Shown piece after piece: positions 12,567 to 16,996 of a stretch of 16,996 nt of DNA; the first letter of the stretch is position 1; every line of letters starts with the position of its first letter. A program made the translations under genes and the position numbers. The notes beneath the pieces were generated by a model, which had not been told where the DNA came from, made no database searches, and saw nothing but the letters and a program-made list of their open reading frames with translations. The stretch comes from CAWUKT01 sp963923035 (GTDB taxonomy: Bacteria; Bacteroidota; Bacteroidia; J057; JADKCL01), in assembly GCA_963923035.1 (NCBI GenBank), contig CAWUKT010000118.1, forward strand, positions 1 through 16,996, written 5' to 3'.

Positions 12567-12791
12567 ATGCAAATAACCGGAACCATTGTGTACCAGGACA
12601 TGGAAGGAGGATTCTGGGGAATAGAAGGAGATGACCGGGTGCCTTATCGCCCTGTCAATGGAGTGCCTGGTGCGTTTCAGAAAAAAGGACTTCGGGTCCG
12701 GGCCACGGTGCGCCGGAGTGACGTGATGTCCGCCTTTATGTGGGGCCGCAGTGTGGAGCTGGATCATATCGAACAACTAAGCAAGGATTGA
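12567..12791 (+). CDS. Small conserved-looking protein of unknown function
   Basis: The 74-residue soluble protein begins MQITGTIVYQDMEGGFWGIE and continues through GDDRVPYRPVNGVPGAFQKK, then GLRVRATVRRSDVMSAFMWG and RSVELDHIEQL. Alternating strands and turns suggest a small OB- or SH3-like beta barrel: a first strand ending in GFWGI, a G-L-R-V-R-A-T-V strand, and a last V-E-L-D-H-I strand. There is no signal peptide and no cysteine. It has its own promoter-like element and ends 4 bp before the membrane subtilase, so the two are probably co-transcribed. I do not recognise a named family and assign no function. Confidence 0.75.
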   Translation: MQITGTIVYQDMEGGFWGIEGDDRVPYRPVNGVPGAFQKKGLRVRATVRRSDVMSAFMWGRSVELDHIEQLSKD

Positions 12792-12795
12792 TTTC

Positions 12796-14382
12796 ATGGA
12801 ATTGAAACTGATACATATCCTCGGGCCCGTCCTGGCCACAGTCGCAATGCTGTTTTATGGCCGGGCGATGGTCAACAAGGGCGGCCGATCCATCAATGTC
12901 GCTTCCACGTTCGCCCTCATCGGCGGCGCAATCCTCTTCCGGGTGATGTTCGGAGAGGGGACCTTTCTCGATCGCATCTGTCTGATCCTGATGGACTTCG
13001 GGATCGCCATGATCATCGATTCGCGCTACTTGAAAGCGAACAATTCTCACCCCAAAGTCTTTTGGGTGCCGGGTCTGTTGGCCCTGATCGTGAGCTTCCT
13101 GATCTATTTCGCGGCTTCCCTCTTCGGGTGGACCGTGAACAGCATGTTCGAACTGATGGACCCGGATGAGCCGGCCGCAGTCGAACTGGCGGCCTTGCCC
13201 CCGGCCGATCTCCGCGGAGAAGTCCTGCTCGAACTTGGTCCAGACGACCAAATCGAAGAGCTGGCGCCTCTTATGGAAAAATTCCAGGCCACCTACGAAG
13301 ATGCCTTTCCGATGATTGACATGGAGGAGAGCGAGGATTTGGCGCAGGTATGGCTGGTCCGGATGCCCGAGGCGAATGAGGCGGCCTTTTTGGAGGAAGT
13401 GAAAAAGGACAAAGAAAACGTCGACTATGCCGCGGAAAACCTGGTGGTCACCCTGGATCCGAATGAAGGGCCCGGCGATGCGTCGGCTGTATCTCGCGGA
13501 TTCATCACCAATGATCCGGGCGTCTCCCAGCAGTGGTGGTTCACGGCGGAGGAAACGAATCAGCTGCACACGTTGCTGAAAGAGAATGAGCCGAAGAAAA
13601 AGGCCATTGTGGCCATTGTGGATACTGGAGTCGATACGGACCACGAGGACCTCACTGGCGTCTCCAACAGTGACAAAGGCAAGCCCGGCGACAAGCAGGG
13701 CCACGGGACGCATTGCGCCGGCCTCGCCGGCGCGGCCACCAACAATGGTACCGGTGTCGCTTCCATGAACTGGGAAGGCAAGTTCATCGAGCTGCGCAGC
13801 TACAAGGCGCTCAATGACAATGGCTCCGGCAGCATCTTCAAGGTGGCCCGGGCCATCATCTCGGCCGCCGAAGACGGCGCGGATGTCGTCAGCCTGTCGC
13901 TGGGGATGCGCGAGCGCTTCCCCAACAAGATCCAGGTGGATGCGGTGAAGTATGCCCTGGAGCAGGGCTGCATTGTCGTCGCGGCCGCTGGAAACGATTA
14001 CGGCGAAGACGCCAAGAGCCATTCGCCGAGCAATATCGACGGCGTGATCGCGGTGGCAGCCGTGGACCGGACCTTGCACCGTTCCTTTTTCTCGAACATC
14101 AATACCAGCTTGAAAATGCCCCTCGCCGCCCCCGGCAGCGACATTTTCTCCACCTTCCCCAAAGGTGAATACCGCTCCTTCAATGGCACGAGCATGGCCA
14201 CCCCGGTGGTTTCGGGCCTGATGGGCATCATGCGGGCCTACGACCCGGACATCACCGCCGAAGAGGCCTGGAAATTGGCCCGGGACACGGGCCAGGAAAT
14301 CGATGATTCCCATGAAGTCGGTATCTACGTCAATTTGCTGAAGGCGGTGGATACGGTCATCGGGGAAAAGTCTGGTTCCTGA
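12796..14382 (+). CDS. Membrane-anchored S8 family serine peptidase (subtilase)
   Basis: The 528-residue protein has an N-terminal membrane region of about four helices (roughly 5-22, 35-52, 58-76 and 90-112). An acidic linker follows (115-250), possibly a prodomain-like fold. The subtilisin domain spans about 268-515. The catalytic triad is complete: D276 in AIVDTGVDTDHEDL, H303 in GHGTHCAGLAG and S466 in NGTSMATP; the oxyanion Asn is N400 in VVAAAGN. There is no ordinary cleavable signal peptide. Most secreted subtilases have one, so a multi-pass anchor is unusual; with an even number of helices the protease domain would be on the N-terminus side. The start is 4 bp after the small-protein stop. 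Substrate and topology are unknown. Confidence 0.92.
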   Translation: MELKLIHILGPVLATVAMLFYGRAMVNKGGRSINVASTFALIGGAILFRVMFGEGTFLDRICLILMDFGIAMIIDSRYLKANNSHPKVFWVPGLLALIVSFLIYFAASLFGWTVNSMFELMDPDEPAAVELAALPPADLRGEVLLELGPDDQIEELAPLMEKFQATYEDAFPMIDMEESEDLAQVWLVRMPEANEAAFLEEVKKDKENVDYAAENLVVTLDPNEGPGDASAVSRGFITNDPGVSQQWWFTAEETNQLHTLLKENEPKKKAIVAIVDTGVDTDHEDLTGVSNSDKGKPGDKQGHGTHCAGLAGAATNNGTGVASMNWEGKFIELRSYKALNDNGSGSIFKVARAIISAAEDGADVVSLSLGMRERFPNKIQVDAVKYALEQGCIVVAAAGNDYGEDAKSHSPSNIDGVIAVAAVDRTLHRSFFSNINTSLKMPLAAPGSDIFSTFPKGEYRSFNGTSMATPVVSGLMGIMRAYDPDITAEEAWKLARDTGQEIDDSHEVGIYVNLLKAVDTVIGEKSGS

Positions 14383-14417
14383 CGAAAAATCCTCCTGAAT
14401 TCCTGCACTTTTCCTCC

Positions 14418-15278
14418 ATGGGAAACCTTCTTCGCTTCTCGGTCCTGCTTTGCCTGGGGATTTTGACTCCCTTTTCCCCGGTCATTTCCCAGTACATTCC
14501 CCTCCTCGACAATACCCAATGGTACAGCAATGAGGATACGCCGCTGAGTTCGGCCTTTGATTGGTATGAACTAGGGCGGGATACCGTCATCAAGGGGGAA
14601 ACCTATCGCCTGGGCCTCCGCAATGGGCAGCCGGAGGACATTTGGATTCGGGAAGATGTGCCCAGCCGCCAGGTTTGGATTTCGGCGGCATGGGATGGAT
14701 ATACCGAGCGAATCCTCTACGACTTTGGGATGACGGTGGGCGATACCACCGTCCTGAACTACCGCGCGGCAGGTCCCCAGCGGTATGTGGTGGACCAGAT
14801 TGACGCGGTGAATACGACCCAGGGGTTTCAGGACCGCTGGAACCTGGTGCCCTTGGATGGCGGCGGACTCCCGCTGGTCCAGTGGGTGGTCGGAGTGGGC
14901 GGATTGACCCATCCCTTTTATCTGGATGCTTCGCTGGCCTCGGACACGACCTACCGCCTTTCCTGCAATTATATGAATGGCGTCAAGCTCTATGACGATG
15001 GATTTGGGACCTGTCCGAATTCGCCGCCGCCCTTGGGGTTGGCGGAGGGAGATGGGCTTGGAAGAAGGATAGGGCAAACGGGAAACTATCTTTGGGTCGA
15101 TCTTCCGCCGGGCCCCAAAGGAACAGTACGCTTTTACGATCTCCACGGCCGGCTGCTGCTGGCCGATGAGGTGGGACCGGGCCAGCACCGGTGGGAAGCA
15201 CAAGAACTTCCACAAAAGACCATGATCGTGGTGTTGGATTCCCCCAAAACACGTATTCGGAAACTCGTCTCTTTCTAA
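14418..15278 (+). CDS. Secreted protein with a degenerate T9SS-like C-terminus
   Basis: The 286-residue product starts with a signal peptide (MGNLLRFSVLLCLGILTPFS, cleaved around VISQ). The body, about 25-200, is a beta-rich domain with repeated W/Y/D pairs such as WYELGRDTVIKGETY and ILYDFGMTVGDTT. I do not recognise the family, although similar uncharacterised secreted Bacteroidota proteins share this style. The last ~60 residues resemble a T9SS sorting domain (TVRFYDLHGRLLLADE and a KLVSF end), but the usual Y-P-N-P start and G-x-Y-x-L motif are missing. The gene starts 35 bp after the subtilase and may belong to the same transcript, making it a conceivable partner or substrate of that protease (inference). 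Confidence 0.8.
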   Translation: MGNLLRFSVLLCLGILTPFSPVISQYIPLLDNTQWYSNEDTPLSSAFDWYELGRDTVIKGETYRLGLRNGQPEDIWIREDVPSRQVWISAAWDGYTERILYDFGMTVGDTTVLNYRAAGPQRYVVDQIDAVNTTQGFQDRWNLVPLDGGGLPLVQWVVGVGGLTHPFYLDASLASDTTYRLSCNYMNGVKLYDDGFGTCPNSPPPLGLAEGDGLGRRIGQTGNYLWVDLPPGPKGTVRFYDLHGRLLLADEVGPGQHRWEAQELPQKTMIVVLDSPKTRIRKLVSF

Positions 15279-15486
15279 CGCGAAAAGCCCTGTCCATTTG
15301 CTTTCTCAATTGCGACCTTCTTTTCGCCAGGCAACCCCATTTTTCCACCTTTCACCTTCACATTGGTTTCCTCCCACAAAATCCATTGCTCCCAGCGGAG
15401 AAACATGAGTTTTGTCAGTCCTCTATTTCCTTGATGCAGAAGCGCTTAAACAGTGATCCATCAGGATAAATTATGGCTCATAAATA

Positions 15487-15518
15487 TTTCATAAATCACC
15501 GCTTGTTTAGTAAATTTG
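15487..15518 (+). promoter_or_regulatory. Promoter of citrate synthase
   Basis: TAAATTTG at 15511-15518 is an exact TAnnTTTG -7 element. TTTC at 15487-15490, 20 bp upstream, is a near match to the TTTG -33 box. The surroundings are strongly AT-rich. The predicted leader to the ATG at 15567 is about 45 nt. Nothing else is seen in the 288 bp gap 15279-15566 apart from a pyrimidine-rich stretch. Confidence 0.65.
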
Positions 15519-15566
15519 CCCCAATTATTATTCAAGAAATATTCACCTCAAAAACCTATATAAGAA

Positions 15567-16868
15567 ATGTCGCAGATTGCTGAGTTAAATGAAACGGTAG
15601 AGATCAAAATTGGTGGAGAGACGTACAATTTTCCGGTCATCGTAGGCTCGGAAAACGAGAAGGGAATCGATATATCCAAGCTGCGGGGCCAAACCAAGTA
15701 TGTAACCTTGGATCGGGGCTTCAAAAACACGGGTTCCTGCAAGAGCGGAATCACTTTCCTGAACGGGGAAGAAGGTGTGCTGCGTTATCGCGGCTATGCC
15801 ATTGAAGACCTCACTGACAAGGCTTCCTTCCTGGAGGTTGCTTACCTCTGCATCTACGGAGAGCTCCCCAACCAGGAGCAGTTGGATAACTTTACCAAAG
15901 AAATTCAGGCAGAAAGCGATGTTCCTGAAGGTGTTGCCGCCATCATTGATGCGCTTCCGGAGGGCTCCCACCCCATGGGTATGCTGGCTTCCACCATCAA
16001 CGCCCTCCACGGTTATTACCCCGAGTCCCTCGATCCTTACCGTTCCGATGAGGCCAAGGACAAGACCATCGTTCGCCTGATCGCCAAGCTGCCCGCAATT
16101 TCTGCGATGATTTACCGGAAGCTCAATGGGCTGTCTTACAACAAGGCTGACAAGTCGCTGGATTACTCCGCGAACTTCCTGAAAATGACCTTCGGCGACG
16201 GCGACAGCTACGAGCCGAATGCCCGCGTCGTTCAGGCCATCAATAAGCTCCTGATCCTCCACGCCGACCACGAGCAGAACTGTTCTGCTTCCACGGTCCG
16301 GATCGTTGGTTCCGCTCACGCGAACCTCTATACCGCCATCAGCGCTGGTATCTCTGCCCTCTGGGGTCCGCTCCACGGTGGTGCCAATCAGAAGGTGATC
16401 GAGATGCTCGAAAACATCAAATCCGACGGCGGCGATACCGAAAAATGGTTGAACAAAGCCAAGGACAAGGCTGACCCCTTCCGTCTGATGGGCTTTGGCC
16501 ACCGGGTCTACAAGAACTTTGACCCGCGCGCCCGTATCATCAAGAAATCTGCTGACGATGTCCTCAACGACCTCGGCATTGAAGATCCGGTCCTCGACAT
16601 CGCCAAAGGCCTCGAGTCGGCTGCCCTCAGCGATTCCTACTTCGCTGACCGTAAGCTCTACCCGAACGTAGACTTCTACTCCGGCATCATCTACCGCGCC
16701 CTCGGCATCCCCACCGAGATGTTCACGGTGATGTTTGCCCTCGGTCGCCTGCCCGGCTGGATTGCCCAGTGGAAAGAAATGCGCGACAACGGAGATCCCA
16801 TCGGTCGTCCCCGCCAGATTTACACCGGCGAGACCCACCGTCCGTTCGTCGAACTCCAGAACCGCTAA
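15567..16868 (+). CDS. gltA: Citrate synthase (type II)
   Basis: The 433-residue enzyme condenses acetyl-CoA with oxaloacetate to citrate, the entry step of the TCA cycle in the cytoplasm. Active-site residues are all present: H235 in LHADHEQN, H270 in GPLHGGANQ, H312 in MGFGHRVYKNFDPRA and D369 in NVDFYSG. The N-terminal ~50-residue extension (VEIKIGGETYNFPVIVGSEN, then IDISKLRG) and total length match the hexameric, GltA-type bacterial enzymes of about 427 residues. The C-terminus PRQIYTG then PFVELQNR is typical. It is a single-gene unit with its own AT-rich promoter and terminator. Its codon use looks more uniform than its neighbours, consistent with strong expression. Confidence 0.97.
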   Translation: MSQIAELNETVEIKIGGETYNFPVIVGSENEKGIDISKLRGQTKYVTLDRGFKNTGSCKSGITFLNGEEGVLRYRGYAIEDLTDKASFLEVAYLCIYGELPNQEQLDNFTKEIQAESDVPEGVAAIIDALPEGSHPMGMLASTINALHGYYPESLDPYRSDEAKDKTIVRLIAKLPAISAMIYRKLNGLSYNKADKSLDYSANFLKMTFGDGDSYEPNARVVQAINKLLILHADHEQNCSASTVRIVGSAHANLYTAISAGISALWGPLHGGANQKVIEMLENIKSDGGDTEKWLNKAKDKADPFRLMGFGHRVYKNFDPRARIIKKSADDVLNDLGIEDPVLDIAKGLESAALSDSYFADRKLYPNVDFYSGIIYRALGIPTEMFTVMFALGRLPGWIAQWKEMRDNGDPIGRPRQIYTGETHRPFVELQNR

Positions 16869-16892
16869 GAAAAGGACACGATCCTTATCTGG

Positions 16893-16922
16893 AAAGCCGC
16901 TCCGATTCGGGGCGGCTTTTTT
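16893..16922 (+). terminator. Intrinsic terminator of citrate synthase
   Basis: AAAGCCGCTCCG (16893-16904) pairs with CGGGGCGGCTTT (16908-16919) through eleven Watson-Crick pairs and one T-G pair, with an ATT loop. Six T in a row (16917-16922) complete it. It starts 24 bp past the stop codon. Confidence 0.88.
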
Positions 16923-16960
16923 AATTCCCTCCACATATCCGATTAGGCAGTGTCTGAAAA

Positions 16961-16996
16961 ATGCCTGCCGAGAATAAATCTGATAAAAGCGACCTT
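16961..16996 (+). CDS. Possible start of a further gene, cut by the window edge
   Basis: An ATG at 16961 opens a frame that runs to the edge of the window, giving MPAENKSDKSDL, a polar charged N-terminus. It lies about 40 bp past the citrate synthase terminator, where the next gene would be expected. Twelve codons are too few to name it, and there is no clear ribosome site or promoter. Confidence 0.35.
   Translation, partial: MPAENKSDKSDL

Noticed and set aside
12736..14313. 525-codon minus-strand frame opposite the subtilase
   Set aside because: It is rich in His/Gln/Arg/Asp with no domain; the plus strand has the full subtilase catalytic triad.
15585..16934. 449-codon minus-strand frame opposite citrate synthase
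   Set aside because: Antisense shadow; it even runs through the citrate synthase terminator.
1..16996. CRISPR array or tRNA/rRNA gene
   Set aside because: No regularly spaced short repeats were seen, and no sequence I could fold into a tRNA cloverleaf or recognise as rRNA was found by eye.

Overview
The window looks like chromosomal DNA from a GC-rich Bacteroidota, probably of the Saprospiria/Lewinella type (the rank is an inference). The evidence is: secreted proteins with signal peptides ending in S-Q and a type IX secretion (T9SS) C-terminal tail; TAnnTTTG-type promoters very close to start codons with little Shine-Dalgarno sequence; and typical Bacteroidota versions of citrate synthase, the Crp/Fnr regulator and the short DnaE.

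Layout. 1-682 holds no intact gene but contains two tandem copies of a roughly 190 bp hairpin-rich element. From 683 to 10714 every gene is on the minus strand. In transcription order these are: dinB (10714-9491); a small degenerate Y1-transposase-like protein (9190-8726); a short error-prone-type dnaE (8701-5600); a Crp/Fnr regulator (5561-4983); a DUF2834 membrane protein (4931-4590); an NtrC-type response regulator (4346-2985) overlapping its NtrY-like histidine kinase (2995-1640); and a T9SS cargo protein (1501-683). A 600 bp divergent intergenic region (10715-11314) separates this block from plus-strand genes: a LexA-like XRE/S24 self-cleaving repressor (11315-12112), an AhpD-like CxxC protein (12124-12471) ending in a strong terminator, a 74-residue conserved-looking small protein (12567-12791), a multi-pass membrane subtilase (12796-14382), a secreted protein with a degenerate sorting tail (14418-15278), citrate synthase (15567-16868) with its terminator, and possibly the first codons of another gene at the right edge.

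How the genes work together. The centre looks like a DNA-damage mutagenesis module: a LexA-like sensor-repressor divergent from a Y-family polymerase with a clamp-binding motif, followed by a DnaE2/ImuC-sized polymerase. The unusual part is the 154-residue protein 24 bp upstream of dnaE. It has the sequence layout of an IS200/REP-associated Y1 transposase but lacks both the full HUH motif and the catalytic tyrosine. It is therefore a candidate domesticated transposase that has become part of a translesion-synthesis cassette.

A second, independent regulatory find is a perfect TTGAC-N4-GTCAA palindrome over the crp stop codon. It is centred about 41 bp upstream of the predicted start of the DUF2834 transcript. 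The neighbouring Crp/Fnr protein carries the E-x-x-S-R recognition residues expected for a TTGA half-site. This points to a compact, testable regulator-target pair.
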